DNA of 64,000 bases from Tieghemiomyces parasiticus (GCA_027575765.1 JANBPT010000081.1:1-64000); one strand, 5' to 3'. Shown: positions 21,897-37,673, counted from the first letter of the stretch. Program-made: numbers and translations. Notes: generated by a model from the sequence alone, not told the origin.

Positions 21897-24800
21897 ATGA
21901 AGAAGTGATTGCTTCCAAAGTATTTTGATATAGCGGCGAATTCGTTTTAGCCCAAAAGGTATAATATATAATAGGTACAATCGGCAACATCATCTGAAAG
22001 TCAGTTCCCCTACCACCCTAAAGGGTGCCATCCAATTAATCCAGTATCAGAATTCCTTAGGAAGATTGTCATGAATAATTGGTCTCCTGAAATAGATTAG
22101 GATTGAGGTATTAATTCTGGAGACACGAAGCACGTGTGATAGAGGGTAAACCCTCACCTGCCATACCCGCCCCGGCCTGCCTTCCCCCCCCCCGCAGGAG
22201 GGGTCCGGGCCCTAGAGATGGTCCACAGGTACCCGCTGAGAGCCCTTGATGGATGCCCCAAACAGGGAGGACAGGAAATGGGGGTCGTCCAGCGACCAGG
22301 CTTCACTCTTTCCTCTGCCATTGTTCTTTTTTTATTATCATCATCATCGTGGGAAGCTCACTTTTTCCAGCTTCTTGATCCGTAGTAGTTCATCTTCTCT
22401 GTTCTTACCATCATCCTCTACTCATATGCATCTATATATTAAGCATTGTCCCTATTCAGGTACACATGAGGGGCTCACCCTGTTGGGGGTGTGAACATCA
22501 TTTACCAAGGTAACATGGAAAGCCTGACCTACTTCGTCAGAGCGTCAAGACATTATTCTCAGCAACCGGGCTAAAGCTGTAATCCAGCATATAGTTCTTA
22601 TGTGGCGCTCTACTGAAACAGACCATTGGGCGTCCGTGGCTATAGGTCATTAACCTCTGTACAGGCAACACAGGGAATAAAGCCCAGTTGAGTAGTGCAA
22701 GGAGTAGTATAGTTCCATTCGATACATCTTAATGGGACGTCATATCGGCCCCCCTCTTAACCAATGCAACTCCGGGATGCTAATACCTAAAAGGTCACCG
22801 ACGCAATTCCACTAGATCAATGCTAGGCCCTAACCACCCGTACTTTCTAAGTGCCCTGCACAACATAAATACACGGCTGGAGGCGTCAGAGGTAGATGAC
22901 GTAATCAGCACCCGATATTGGAGACTCCTCCTTCGGGGAATGGCTCTATTCCTACCATTCGCTCTTTTTATTATAGGGCCAACGCCAAGCTTAGGCGCCG
23001 GCGTACAGACTGACCAAACTTAGCCTCCGTATGTGACAAAACAAGGTGGGTCAGAGGACCATGATCGACTTAGCAGACACCTTCTGCCTCGCCAAATTTC
23101 CATGCACATGTCGAGGGACGCAGTATGTGCAGCACCCCTGGCTTTGCTTAAGGCATCCGACTAAATCCGGGTCCGGGTAGAGCCGTCCACGGTAGTCAAC
23201 GTGGTCCCAGCTGAGCCAACCTGCCAGCAGACTAGGAGTGCGTGCACTGAAACTGTGACGGGTGGCCCTACGTGTAGGGCAGTCCTGCACAGGTGCTGCA
23301 TGATTAGCCCGGCCGCGCAGATTATAAACAAATAATTTGCTGCCCCGATAGCATCGTTTGTTCGTAATAGTGGCCCGCTTTGGGGGCGGCCAAGGGCCTC
23401 ATATGCCTGCATTTCCAATTCCACGAGCGGTATTATTCACATAATAATCAGCGATTGGGGTTTCATGAGTTGACATACCCTCTGGGGCGACCTGCAGAGG
23501 GTAGTTGCCCCCGTCAGTATTAAGATACTGTTATGGGGTAGCCCAACGGATAGAGGTTTGTCCAAGGTCACAGCTAGTAATCCACACACACCGGACTCTG
23601 TAGTCTCGCACTAGCCTCACGCTATCTGAATTATGGGATAGATCAGTTATAGCCACCACCTACCAGATTGCCGGTTTATACTGTCCCCTTTGGCCAGGAT
23701 GGGAATATATCATCAATGAAGCCTTTCTTGGGGGGGGGGGTCCAGATATCAGCTGAACACTTGTCCAATGGGCAGAGAGACAGTGAATGCCGTTCGATAT
23801 TGGAATTACCAAGTACACATCCCGGCGGAGTTCCAGGGGCCAGATTGCCGCTGGCAGGGGTGAATTCTGGTCCACCCAGTGCTCATTCGTGCTACTTATT
23901 CTTATTGGCGTCCCCTTGCATGCTAAAAAAATGCACGTATATAGGTGATCCCATTGATTGTTTCAGAGGCACCGTGTCTGTTGGGGATCATCGCTCCCCG
24001 GTTGCAGCCTCATGTTAAAGGCTGGGCCATTGCCTCTAAGACTAGTATATGACGGCGCTCGAGAGAAATGAATTACAATTCAGCAGGGCCGGGCGAGTTT
24101 GGGGGATGTGGCTGAGATATGTAAGGCATAACGATTGGCCATCACCCGTCCAGCACCACGTTGTTAATTTGGTTGTGATTTCATGACTAACAGATCCTGG
24201 GAGAGTGGCGCTGGCTGATATTTGATTGGGGCGATACGGCCGTCTGAGGTCCTTGCTATACCCTTTTTTTTACTTGTGAATTAATAGGTCGCCGGCGCGT
24301 GTATTTATCTGTGAATGTGGGGCGAGGCGTCCATTGTGATCAATTGGTGATTATACGGGTATCCCCTAACAGTGAGAGGACTGGCAGAGTAAATAAAGGA
24401 GAACGAGGGGCTACACCTTACGAAGCAGCCCGATTTTTGTCGGCAGCTGCAAAGGATCCATCGCCGATTATTCAACCGCTTGGACCTCTGCGTTTTACGT
24501 AATGATCAACTCTGAACTAAGCCACAAGTGCATAAATCAATGGAAAGGCGGCCCGTGTGGTCAGTGGACCCGAGTGCAGTGGTACAGTATCGATAATGGC
24601 TTATTAGCGGGCCTACTCGTTGATACAACATTGACTGATTACATTGCCAATCGGGTCCGGAATTAACAAAGTTGCCGATATCGATCTTGCTATCAGCGAG
24701 CGACGTTGGCTCGTGCGGGTACGTACGCATGTAACACGTCAGGGAAGACTGAATAGTTGATGCGACGGTCCCCTTCAGGCTCGCATCGATGGTCTGGAAT

Positions 24801-27800
24801 AAGAACGCGACTCTCCGTATAATCAATCCCCGATCAGTACTTGCACAAGCCATTCTGATGGATGAAACAGCGTAGACCGTCGGGATAAGCGCTCACCTTC
24901 CAATGGTCCCGCCTGCGTTTGGGCATGCGTAAAGCTTGCCAAATAAGAACAGATTGGGAAGAACACGAGAGACATTGAGCGGTATGTCGGATCGGTTCCA
25001 TGTAGTGCAGTCGAGCGTGCTCCTTGAATAGTAAAATGAGGTGGATGGCGCATTGGACCCCAATCCCATGTGCGTAGTACTTCCCATCCCTTCGTCCTCT
25101 GTAGGTTGCCACAGAATATCTCCCATCTAAATCTAATATAGTCATTTTTAGCCACCAACGTGGTCCTTCGATATCCTACTAATGTCCACAACTCTCGTCA
25201 ACCATGTACAGTGTGGTTTACTAACACCGGTGTGTCCAATGTACGCATGTCCCTCTGTCCTTGAGCCAACTTTGGCCCCTGGCATCCCGCTGCAGTCGAG
25301 TATGCACTACCAAGCTGCTTTAGACTTCTGGACAGAGCCATGACCGGGTGAGTGAAACGACGTAGCGGATGGATTCGGAAGGAAGCAAGGGAAGGAGAGC
25401 GAATGATCCGCCAAAGGCTTTGTCATAAGTCGACCCATACCGGTTACATAGGTCAGAAACACCATTACCCAGTCCTCAGTCGCAGCTTTGAACCCATGGT
25501 ACCTCCTCTTCTGCACAATGTACATTATGGGAATATGCCAACTGGTTGGAACACTGTTGGGTGGAGGGTATAGCCCAGCCCTAGTGAATACAGCTCTGAC
25601 CTCATTGGACCGTGCCATAGCGCCGAAGTTTCGAAGTAGCTGGAGCAGCGCCCCACTCCAGTTGACTGAGGTCCCCCTCTTGGGAGCCCAAGGTCTACCT
25701 AATTCACCTTAGTATGTATCATGTCTGCGTAGTCAACAGTTGGGCATGGGCACCCTCCGTCCAAGTAGGGGTAGGCCTTGCTGGCAGTTCCAAGTCAGCC
25801 TTGCAGAGTTGAGGGAGGCCTGTATAATGGGGGGATAACGGGGTGTTTGGAGATGGTATAGCCCCGATCTATCACGGCCATTGTTCGTGGCAATCACCCC
25901 GCACTAGTCACCACAAAAAGCTGATTCAGACCAATGCACCTTGTTGTTGCAGACCCTCCATCGTATGGCGACCATGTTATACGGCTTATGGTAACATTAC
26001 ACGGGCTGATAGAGCGGTATGATGCCATGGGTAGCTCCGGGCCCCACCAACCAATCCAGCGGGGTCCTGGTCAAGGTTAAAGCAGTTGTGATGTCCGCCC
26101 TGGTGCCCGCTCGTGGTCCTCACATACGAAGCTGTCACACCTCGATTTACCAAGTCCACGGGTCATCTAAAGACTGCAGCGCCGTGATATGGGCACATCT
26201 GTTGCAGCGGAGCGGTAGTGTCGGCCTAGCCTGGTCTAATTCAGGCGTTGGCGCAGGCTCCGTGGGAACCTTTTGGTAGGGAAAAATATGAAGGGGTGGG
26301 GGGGGGACACTTAGTAGTGATGGATGGTGACTGGATGACCCCTGTGATGCTTGACGGCTCGCATGCGCCTGCTGACCCGGGTCTGTGGATAACGCCAACC
26401 ATTGGTGCGGGTGACTATGCCACGATAAAGGCAATGGAGCATGACGGTTGCCACGGCAGGACTCCATACCGACCCTACGATGATGAGTTAGTGTAGTTGC
26501 TGCGCCGGTCGTAGCCTCCCGTTAGCCATACAAACCTGGACGCCTTCATTGGAATTGAACGGCTGCCTGTCAGCTTTCGGAAACGAACTAAATGAGCTTT
26601 CATCCCACCGGACGCCCGACGTATGGTAGAATTATTATTTTGCACATTTTCATTACTCCGTATAGAAGGTGGCGATGTCGATACTGCGACCTCCAAGGAA
26701 TTGGTCGCGCATTAGCAAGTCTCCCCTGTAGGGCAAATGGTGCCACATTCTTGGTGTGTCCCGATATAGAGCGAGGATTAAACGGTGAGAAAATACTGGG
26801 GCGGAGGGCGGCCCAGCTGCCACCCATGGTCAGCATCAATGGATGACCTGACTAGTTTCCATCGGCTAGGTCTCAGCTGCGATAGTTAGCCATTCCAAGG
26901 TTGGATCATTATCTCGCCATTGGTGACATATGGAAAAGATGTATATTTGATTAGTAAACAAGCGGGAGAGGGTAGATGTACAGAGGGGGGCACTTAAACA
27001 AGGGACCGGGTAAGCCGGCTTGGCTTAAGGGGTGATCAGAAAGGCAGGTCACGAACGGGCCACCACCCCCTTCCTACGGAAGAAGTCAGTCACAGCGTAG
27101 TCGGTGGTGGGAAGAGGGTGGTTCACCCTTCCTGCCAACCCTAAGCGCCCTCCCCGCCCCTAAAGAGCCACTCCACTGCCCCTAGGGTCGGCGGAACGTA
27201 GGGCCCAAATCGGCTACTAAGGCGTCTCCGGGGTAGCGCGTGTCCATCCACAGATCTATATAAAGAATTTTAATGGTCACCAATCTACCCCCTCCCACAC
27301 ACACCAGCCTCACACACCCTCACAGTAGCGATGCCAGTGGCCAGTCACCCACTCACCAAGCCTGAAAACGGATCTGAGGTCGACTGCTAGCACGATGGAT
27401 CGCGCGCTCATATCCAATTCCGATACGATAGAGCCGATGGCCGATCAGTGACTGGTCTTATGGCAGGAGACAAAAGAACGTGGGTGACCGATGATCAAGG
27501 TCCCATCGTAGAGAGGGTGTTGGCTGCTGGACGATGGGTGAGTAGATGGCGCCAGGGTGGATTGAGAACCCTCTACGTGCAGGCACTTACAGAGGCTGGT
27601 GAGACGGTCAATTCGATGTATACCCCCACTTCTACTCAGTGTTACCTCCCTCATTAACCAGCATCCACCCACTCATACCAGGAACGCTACCGCAACTGAT
27701 AGGCCGAATAGGAGTGAGCCGACTCACCATGACCTCAGACTGGCGCGTGCTCTTAAAGAATGGAAGTTGAGGCCGAATGTGGACAGGTGTCGTACAAGTG

Positions 27801-30800
27801 GAATGGGACTATAACTTACACGCTAAAACGTCTATCCCTTGCCGTACCTCCTCCCTTCTGCCTCCAGGCCTACACTGCATCGCCCTGGTCGGACGGGAAT
27901 TACTTTTAAAAAGTGCACTGACTATAATACGGAAAATGTAGCCGCCGGAAAGTCGCCCTACCATTGCCTCCCTCCTAATATCATGACTAACAAGGAAAGC
28001 CACGGGCGTGTGCTAGCCCGACGGCTAGGGACCGCACTACACTTCTCCAGTTGCAACCGGGGAAGTTGGTCCAAAGAGAATCGGTAGCCCGAGTTTCCAA
28101 AGGTTGGGCCGCTGCTGTAAATTGGCGACCAATCGTGGGTTTCTACGGGATACCTTTACCTTACTACTGCCCTCCCTGCGAAATATACAGGAATCCTCGC
28201 GTCTTCGGAAGGTATGGTGATTCGTCCCCTTCCATACTTTTAGGAAGCACCTTGATCCTAGGGGTGTAGTGACGGGCGCCAGTACCCTTGTATTCGGCGG
28301 CTGACGGGCCAGCTTATCTAATTGGTCTAAAAATAGCAAAAATGTTGATAAAGTCCACTTGAGCAAGAGAGCCACCCTGAGCGCGGGGCAATCCGCTGCC
28401 CCATATAAAAATGTCTCCACTGGCTATATGTTAAATCTCCGCGCGCCATAATCGATCACCTTTTGGTGTAGTGGAAATGAAAGGTAGTGCCAAGTCGGCG
28501 AGCAGAGCCTCCCGTACTGACCCGAGAAAAGGATTCTAGAGAGAGGGGGGGCAGAGCACATGGACGGGAAGGTGGACTAACCCAATGCCGTTTTAGCATC
28601 GACTGTTGCCGTGTTCGATGGATCGGATTGCTTACGCGCAGGAGACTGAGATAGATGGATATCGAACTACCCGCCGATTCCAAGCGATTTATCTGCTACC
28701 AATTCATATTAGCTATATCTCATCGATCTGATCCATCTTCCGACAGCTTAGCGTCATCAGATCAGCAGGGAGATGGGCCCATCGGAGTCCGACTTGAATA
28801 TTGCGAGCAGCGACTGTGCAATTGCGAGCCCCTGACACGGCCCGTACCTATCGGTAATGCCGCGCTTCAAAAAGCTACGGCGACGGCCATAGATGAGTGG
28901 AGGAGGGCTGGAGCCGTGTGTTGCTACCAGTCTTAATGAAGTTGCACCACCACCGGTCCAGGATAACTTGGCAGGCGGAGAGGCCTGTCATGTATTCAAC
29001 TAGCGACACCAGATCAATACCATACTGAAGGGTAAGTAGAGCTTGGGAAAGAGGGACTAGGGGGCGACCAAGGGCTTCGTTGAAACAGGGGTTAAATTGG
29101 GCGCCGTTCCTCCCAGCTCCTCACCCTCCAAGGCCACTACTCTACACTCTGCTTTGGATACACTGGTGTGATATGACTGTACCTTCCATAACCCGAATCA
29201 TCAAGTTTCGCAAGCTTGGTGGGCAAAAAGAAGGTTTATAGTACTGAATGTTTGCAAGCCCGAAACTGCTGGTCAATAGCCAACGTCGCTTAGAAATCCC
29301 CAAAAATGTTTTTTTGTTCTAAACAGATCAAACGAGGAACATCAGTTGGCAAATCACTTGGCACGGGCCAGGCTCCCACCCGTCCATCGGAATAATGTCG
29401 CGATGAACTTGGTTGAGCGACATGACGCCATACTAGGGATGATACTGTATGGTGGCCCGGTATGGTTGAAACGCAAGACAAGGGCCTGCCAAAATGAACG
29501 CCACCGTAAACCGGTTATCTATGAATCGGCCACAGACTGCCACCGCCTCCTCTTTCCCTAGCCACTGTTGAGACCACCGGATTCGCACTCTGACTGTCGC
29601 TAATGACCACAGGAAAGGCAGGCGAAGAGCGGCTGGTCGTTTTCACATAGAATGGATGCTCTCGTTACCGTCACGTTCAAGTGATAGGGAACAGGTCCAA
29701 GGCGGCTGGCAGGTAAAAACAATCAGCGGTGTCTGTGTGTGTATGAGTAGGCACCTTGGACAAGGGCCAGGCGGCGGGGCACGTATTCAGTAGATGGCCT
29801 ATAGGACCTACTCAAGCTTATAGATGCCAACCCCGGGGTTTTCTTTGGATACATTTTCGAGCAGTACGGACACCGTACTTGCCCCATTTCTGGAACCATG
29901 GCCAATCGGTCTGATAGACGCTGAGTAGACCTAGAGTATGTAGCCGAATGAACACGGCAGTTGGGCAGCACAACATTTCGTTGAGTAGACACCTGCACTC
30001 GTCCATCTCCGTGTAGCGCTATCCACTTAACCTGCTTGTCCGGTCCTGGCGCCATACTGCGTCTTGTAGGCCAACTTCGAGCCAAGCCATTTGCGCTGCC
30101 TAGCGCTCATTGCCAAGTTGGTTAAAGAAAGGTCTCATGGATTAATTTGGCGGGCTTATGTGGTGCTGGTAGTGGGAGACGAAAAAACTGCATGGGAAAT
30201 ATTGGTTAAGGGTATTGCACGAACCGAAGCTAATCAGGAAATATCTACTCAGCCATCCCGAATCCTGGCGCCACCCTCCTCTTTCAGACCGTTTCCAATC
30301 GACCTACCGGGGCGGTATACTATTCGCCACCGCCACACACATGCAGCAGCGGCCCGCTCCGAACCAACAGTCTGCGGGAACAAAGAGGTATGTTCCCTTA
30401 CGTGATATACTCTGAGGCTAAATCAATATAGCCAATCTCTATCGCCACGGCTCAGCATACCGGACCAGTGAAGGCTTAATCGGTTTGTTCAAGGAATTCA
30501 GCTGCCTAGGCTAACCTTCCTGTGGTTCGTACGGCCACGGTGCCGTCATTTCATATCATTTATAACCCAATCAGGGGGTTTACTAGGACTCCCGTCTAAG
30601 CTAATGAGCTAGATGTTGATGGGGATGGGATCACCAAGAAACCGACAGCCTGTCCCTGATATGACCCAGTAATGCGGTATGAAATGGTCTGAGCTAACCA
30701 GTGGCGAGCTCCACACTACACTTTGCCTTCTGCACGGGTTTCCGATAAGGGCGGGGAGAGGACGAGCTCTAACCTAGCTGCTCGGCACCGTCGGATCCGA

Positions 30801-33800
30801 ATCAAACGTGGCGGCGGTCACTAGTAGGGCATCGTCGTGATAAACTGATAGGTTCATCTAATAGACTTTGCCGTTCATCTTCAACCGAAGTGTGGGATAT
30901 GTTGTTTACCACCGGAAGAGCGTGCGGGTGAGATGCTGTGCATATTTACCCAAATATGGCACGGAGCCGGCCGTCTACAGCTTCATATTATGCTAGCTTC
31001 ACGCGGGACCTCAGCGTACAACTGTGGATTCTGGGATGCACAACCACGCCAGTTCTGCATTCTACCGTCTCCCATTCTCCTAACTTTTCTCAATGGCGCG
31101 GTTGTCACGCCAAAGTGAGGAGCCCACAATACCGAGCTACGTCATGGGTAGGTGGCGATGTTGTGCATCTTCAGTGGAAAAGTGCGAATGTGAGACACAG
31201 CTAGGGCATGGTTGCGTGGTCAGTCATTTCTGAAGTGATTGACAGCTTAGACAACACGATAGATGGTCCAGCCCTTGCCATTAGAATTGGTCGGCAAAGT
31301 GAGGTGCCGGAAGCTTAGCGAGCCTATTGTGGTACAGCCGAACAGTACACAGAGGGCCGAAATTTTGCTACCGCTTTATGCTAGTCCCTCGCCCCTGCCG
31401 TATAGTTGTACTTCCCCCCTCCTTCCCCAATTATTATCGCCATATTGATTCTCTTCGGCAAGCGGTAGGTCAAAGGGATGTTATTGTAAAATTGAATATC
31501 TACTTAGGTTTCCAGGCAAATTACATTCTTAATGAGCGGTGGGTGTAACACGACCGTATGCCACGTTAGGGAAAGTTACTACCAATCGGACCCGTCGTGA
31601 AATAGCATTCATGAAGGGCCGCAATAATTCTACTATGCGGCCAAGGCGTGAGTCTACGGCGCATGGGAGGGGGTTTTCTAAAACTGACTCTGGAGACTAG
31701 AACCGCGCATCCTGAAGGTAGGTCATAATTCGGGAGTATGACATTCCAAAGGGCGTGGGCTTCTAGTAGTCACTGTGTATATTCACCCCACCTGCCTTAC
31801 TACTATCGCTTACGGCGCTTCTTACGGATGCGCTGGTGATTCTTGAACCCGCAAGGCGGCGATAGCACTAGTTTTCACCCCTTCCAATTCCTCCTTTAGC
31901 ACGCAAGGCTGTTCAACCTCCAGCTGACATTGGTTTGCCCTACATTCCGGTATGTATCCTATTATCAAAGTTTGTAAACGGACGTTCAGATCGCGCACTT
32001 AAAGACTTTACAGTGTTGGCTGCGACGCCCGACAAGGGAGAGAACCAACCAATACCCCTGTATAGAATCGGACCGGCCAGCCCGCACCGCAGACTAGACA
32101 ACACCAGTTGGACGGTCACTCTGGTTTACCTACTTCTCTCTGCCCTTAGCTGGTTGCTGACTCTACCGACTAGAAGTTGGGGATCGGCTTTGATATCGCG
32201 CTCTATACCCCTTCATCGTCTATTAGGTTCGTGCAGCGGGTGATACCCTGATGGTACGTTTAGATTCACATAAGGTTTATAAGTGACAATGGACTCCACG
32301 GGGCTTTTATCGTAGCCAGGCCGACACGGTTCAATTCTACGCTGTGTCCCGGCTAGGATTCTCGTGTAAGGCCAGAAAAGGCTAAACTACTCGTTAAGGG
32401 GTTGGCAAAACGGCCCGACTATAATTATATTGGAAGTTGGCAACCAATCTGTGCCTTCACGTACGTGCGGCTGTCTATCCTAAAAAAACTGAATCTCCCG
32501 TTAAACCACTCGTACAGTTAGTGCCCGGTGATTGGTGCGGCAACCCCAAATTTGCATATAGTTTTTTTTTGTACATGTTAAACCTCATCGACCGGTAATG
32601 TTCAGCGGTGTCGATAGACAATTCTGGGTGGCCGTGCCATCTTTCTGAAATGGACATTGTAGTCGCTACCTGAACCTCCCCTGAGCTACCTACCATACTC
32701 TTATTATGTTGTCACCACTGAGCTTTTCCCAACGCCGTTGACCGGCAGGGTCAGTTGCGGGTTTCTCGTCGTCTATGACTGTGTTTAGTGTCATTATTTT
32801 TCTGCTTCAATCACAGTACGTTGCTTGGCCCTTGCTCCAGGGTTGATCCTACCCTTACCCTATCAGCCGATTTCAGTAGAGCCTTTCATTTCGAAGAACA
32901 GGGGTTGACCGACTGACTCACTCGCTGCTTCGAACTAGTCAGTAACCGCCCCACAATTGCAAATGGTCTAAGCTCTCCACCTTTCTAGGGCGAGCGGCAC
33001 TTGATCACTATCCAAGGGCTACCTACCCGATGCCCGGTAGGTGCACTGTCGGGGGGCTGCTTGCAAGATACCATCGGGTGATGAACTTCGACGCGCAGGA
33101 TCACAACCTACAGAACGATCGGGGTACCAGATGAGTGTGAAATGAGCGGTCAGATCTGGAATGGCACGAGATGAATCCAATCGTCTGGATTAACAATCCG
33201 CAATTGAATTGCCTTCGGATTTATTTGGTAATACGTTACACCGCGTTTCCAGCCCTATCTGGTCACCACCAAGCCGGACAAACCTAATTTCACCACCCAA
33301 TTTTAACCGGTAACAGATTTGGGATAGGTCACGCTTAGAGACTGGACGATCTTCTGTCCAGTAGGATCGATTCCCCGGACAGCACTGACTTGATAGAGGC
33401 TGACCAGTACTACCGGAGAAGATGCCAAGACGATGGGGGAGTAACGGTCTTCATATCGACTATTGGCCAATTTAGAAGGGTGAGTGGGTATGATTAGCAA
33501 CCCCTCACCACGCTGTCCGGTCTCGTCCAGCGTGATGGCTCCCGCTTATTCCTGTAACGAGCGCCAAAGGGTGATCCCTACCTATTTGCCTGTATCGCCC
33601 AAGTTGAAGTACGCATGGGGAACGAGTGATCCCCTGAGGCGCACCAGCTGGAGAAGAAAAAGGGGCACATCCCGAGCCTCTGTGCTAGCCTGGGGTTGGC
33701 AAGGTATAGGGTTTCTGCCGACCTTCCGCTAGATGAACGCGACTCGCACCTTCTTCGCGCCTATTTACACTCACTCTGGCGTCGCCGTGCAGCTCACGAT

Positions 33801-36800
33801 TCAGTCCGACACTCGTCGTTCTCCTCGCCACGCTGCGGGCCCTTTCTGTCTGGCCCCATCCGGGGCAGTGTCGAGTGTACCAATGGCGGCCCCTGGTACA
33901 GCAAACTGACTGGTAAGCTCACCATCCCAAGAGCTTCGGCGGGCTCGTGGACTTACTCATTACCTCCGAAGGGGAAACGCATAGGTATTTTTGGGATATG
34001 TTTTTTCTAGTCATAGCCACAAGTGCCGCAAACTGCCCGTCATAACCTCGCATGTGTAGTATACACTTCGCCTATACCAGTGTGTCGCCCACCCGCATCC
34101 CCTCCATGGTACCAACGTCGCTCTCTGTCCCAATTTACCCAATACGCCGGCTTTGAGAGCAATACCACCATACCTTGGATGATCGGCATCGGGGATTACC
34201 ATGATGTCATTGACCCTTAAATAGTCCTAGGCAAATTATCAGAATGCCGCTGCTGAGGCTGAATACTTAGGCCTGGCGCGATAGTTGCTCAGTGGTAGTG
34301 TAGCTAACCCTTTCATGAGAGCCAAGTCATCACTGGAGGGGGGGCATTGATGGGTCTGTCGGCAGCCCACTTGTATTTGTGCAATGGGGGGGGGCTTCCT
34401 CGAAACGGTACTATACGGAGTGAGATGCAGCCCAACGAGGTTCCTTATACCACATAGTCGTTCGGTAACCACCCTATCCCGTTCATGAAATCGAACCTTA
34501 GACAAAAGACGGCCGTGGTGACCAATGGAAAGGAACCTGCTGCGCCAGTTGTATCTGGCTAAGTCTTATGAGACTTACTACTGAAATGCGACAGGTGTAC
34601 TGTCCCCGCGTTTCACAAGACAACTGGTCGGCTGAAACCAACTCTAACCATCACGCATGGTCTGCACCATACGAGGCAAGGGGCGCCGATGCGGAGCCTT
34701 TCGGACTCCGGCCGTGTCATATTTCCAACGGCGAAGATTTGCTATGGCGTAGGCGCCGCCCTGCACCTATAGTCATAAATTACTGCAAGGCACCCTGATC
34801 TGCACGTTACTTTCCAGTTATTAAAAAAGAAAACGGACCGGCCGGCTAGTCACGGCTTCGCCGCGCGAGCAAGACGGATGGCGTAGCTACGGGTTTGAAC
34901 CATAGAAACCGTCCGCCAGATTCTCTGCGGAGGACCGGAGATTTTCTGCTGGAAACGATTACCACCAATGGCTGGCTAGAAAATGGCTGCCCACCTGTCT
35001 GGAAAGATGCACCTGGACTTCATTTAGAACTGCGCGCTTGACATCCATACAGAGACCCGTGTGAAGAATTTTTGCCACCGAAGGCTTACGGGCGCTGACA
35101 ACCCCGTTGGTGAGCATCCCTGCCTCTAATGAGACTTCCTTTCTGCCATTAGGTCGGTACAACCCATTCAACGATGTGCCAGATATTCAACCCCGAATGG
35201 ACGCGGCCGCTGAAACCTGTAGGCTGGGTCGAATACCACAAGCTGCCTAGGTGACCTGAGCTCAGAACTAGCGCATGGTCAAGCGAGCATGGAGCGTGGG
35301 AATAGTACCGGATAATGATGGTAAATACCCGACCAAAAATGGCAAAATTGCTAAGGTATGTCAATCTCACGACCGTAACCATTCTTACTATTCCGCTTGG
35401 ACCTGAAATCGTTTCTTCTCCTGTGCTGTTTCATCCGGGCGCTGGCCGTTCCCGCCCGCACCAATTTGCATCGCTACCCTTAAACTTGGTTACCAAGTAT
35501 AGAAATGTTGTGCCTACGGAAGATGATCAGACTCTCCGTGTTAATGCCATCTCTCCGTACCTAATACCCCCCTTCACCTTCTCGGTATTCCTCCCTGACC
35601 TGCCCGCCCTATCTGCTTGGGTTGGGAAAGATCGACAGTTTCCAGGCTGTCACTAACTTCTGGCAGATATTTTTCTGAAACCAGAGCTTACATGCAAACG
35701 ACGTGGCGAAGCTGTTGACTTGGTTGTCAGCGTTCACGGGCACGTCCTCCCTACTTCACGGACTCTCACGGGCATGGGACGAGACTCCGGTGCGATCAGT
35801 GGCTAGTCCATCAGTCACCCCGCAGGGCCCACCATGGCTGCCGGGCATCATCTCCCCGGCCATTCAGACGTTCCCCTCCCCTCCGCCCAAAAGGGAGTCC
35901 GGTCTTATCGTCTCGACCAGGTCACGAGCGGTCAACTGTCGTGGCATTCAGTCTGCTCCGAATGACCCGGGGGTAGGCCTTGTTACCATCACCGCCGGGA
36001 CCACTGAATGGATCGGTAAAAAGAGGCAGGAGGTGCACCAATGCTGACTTTGTAGATCGTTGGGGGCTCTGTTGATCTGAACCGGCCATGTCTACCACGA
36101 CCGCACCTTGAAACCCAGGAGACCGTTGCATGACCCCTCATGGTGAACGACACACATTTTCCCACCCATATCCCTAATCCTTACCCCGCCAAATATGCAA
36201 GGAAGGAAGGGAAAGCGAGGCAGGGCCCAACGATAAGGACGAATACAGCAGCCCTTCAGGGGCGGCGAGACGTTGCTTAACAGGTGGTATCGTAAGGAAT
36301 AGATTTGGCCTCTCGTGGCACCTGCCAATGCAACGAACACTTGGGCCATAGGCGCGGCGCAGTCAACCACCTGTACGAAGCCCAGTGGCTACATCCCCAT
36401 TCAGAGGCCGCTCCTGACCGACCAGGCCGTATTAAAAAAACGTGCATTGATTTGTTTCCACCCTGGACTATGCAATCCCCCCCCCCGGAGGCCCCAGGGC
36501 TGAACTGGCTTAGCGTGCCCGCCCTAAATATAAACGAGGATGTCATGATCGTTTACTGGTAAACGGTCTTGCTTCCCCGTGAGGCAGAGAGGGAGCTGTC
36601 AGCCCACTATTACTACCTTGGTACAATAAGACAGGTTCTGTCGAAAATGTTATCTCATCTAGCTGTCCGCGTGAGTGGTTCCGATTATCGGTTGATCTAA
36701 CTGTATAGAGGTAAGAAAGCCCGGCCCGGGGATTTTCGTCGAGGAACTTTCCCGTACTCGACTGTTGAGGATTACTATCGAAAAATTTGGCCTCAGCCAG

Positions 36801-37600
36801 AAATTAGGGATCCCTCAGATGCCCAATCGTTAACTGTTAGGGTAATAGGGGTCGGAAATGACCGTCACGATAATTGCAGTGGCAGTGGATACATACCCCG
36901 TGTAGTACGGACTTCGATATCCAGGAATGGGCTTGCTAAGGAAGTACGTGGACGTTTACGCTGGTGGAAGGGGGAGGGCGGCGACGATACCAGGGTCCGG
37001 AAAAATGGAGGACGGACAACGACATCGGAAAGGTATCGACGCCGCTACTGCGGTCGGTTGGCCAGGGTGTTTGGGCGGATTCTGCATCGCGTAAACGGCG
37101 CCGGCCAATTTATGCGGGAGCCATGGACCCGCACAGCCGTCGAACTGGGTAGAGCAGCGGGTCTCACCCCAGCGATGCAAACCGCGCAGGTTTCCGCCTT
37201 CCCAGTGGCTACCTCGCGCCCTAGTGCTGGGGACAGGGTCAGTTCGAATGAATTTGGGGGTGGTGCGATTCACCATGGCCGTTCTCACCCTCTCCTGCCT
37301 TTCTATCGGCCTTGTCGCTGCAGTCACTTACGTGTCTCTCGACCCCATTATGAATGCTCGACTTACGTCCCCTCCCCGGTTCGTTCGCCCACCCTTTTTT
37401 ATTATTGGACGAATCTACCCTGTTTCCCGCTATTCTTGGCCACCCCTTCGCCCCGCGTCCGTTATACCGGCCATTCTCCTCTCTCGCCGCAACGCCTGTC
37501 GGTTAAGGCGCACTGTCAGCTTACTGCAACGCATTCGCCTCTACTCTCCGAATTCCTTTCTTCTCCTGGTGGGCAAGTGGGGAGGGAGTAATAACCTCCC
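21897..37600. other. gene-free stretch, right part
   Basis: About 15.7 kb without a gene I can support. Frames of 100-127 codons occur on both strands but have random-looking translations. I saw no transposase, reverse transcriptase or helicase motif. From about 37230 the plus strand becomes strongly pyrimidine-rich. The two long plus-strand frames there (37058-37591 and 37224-37781) start with TTG and GTG, so I read them as promoter and leader of the zinc-finger gene. Confidence 0.5.
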
Positions 37601-37673
37601 TGCTGGGACCTGGATTTGCACTCGCCTGGACCTCCTACCTCCTATACACGCGACACAGTCCGGGAGACATCTG

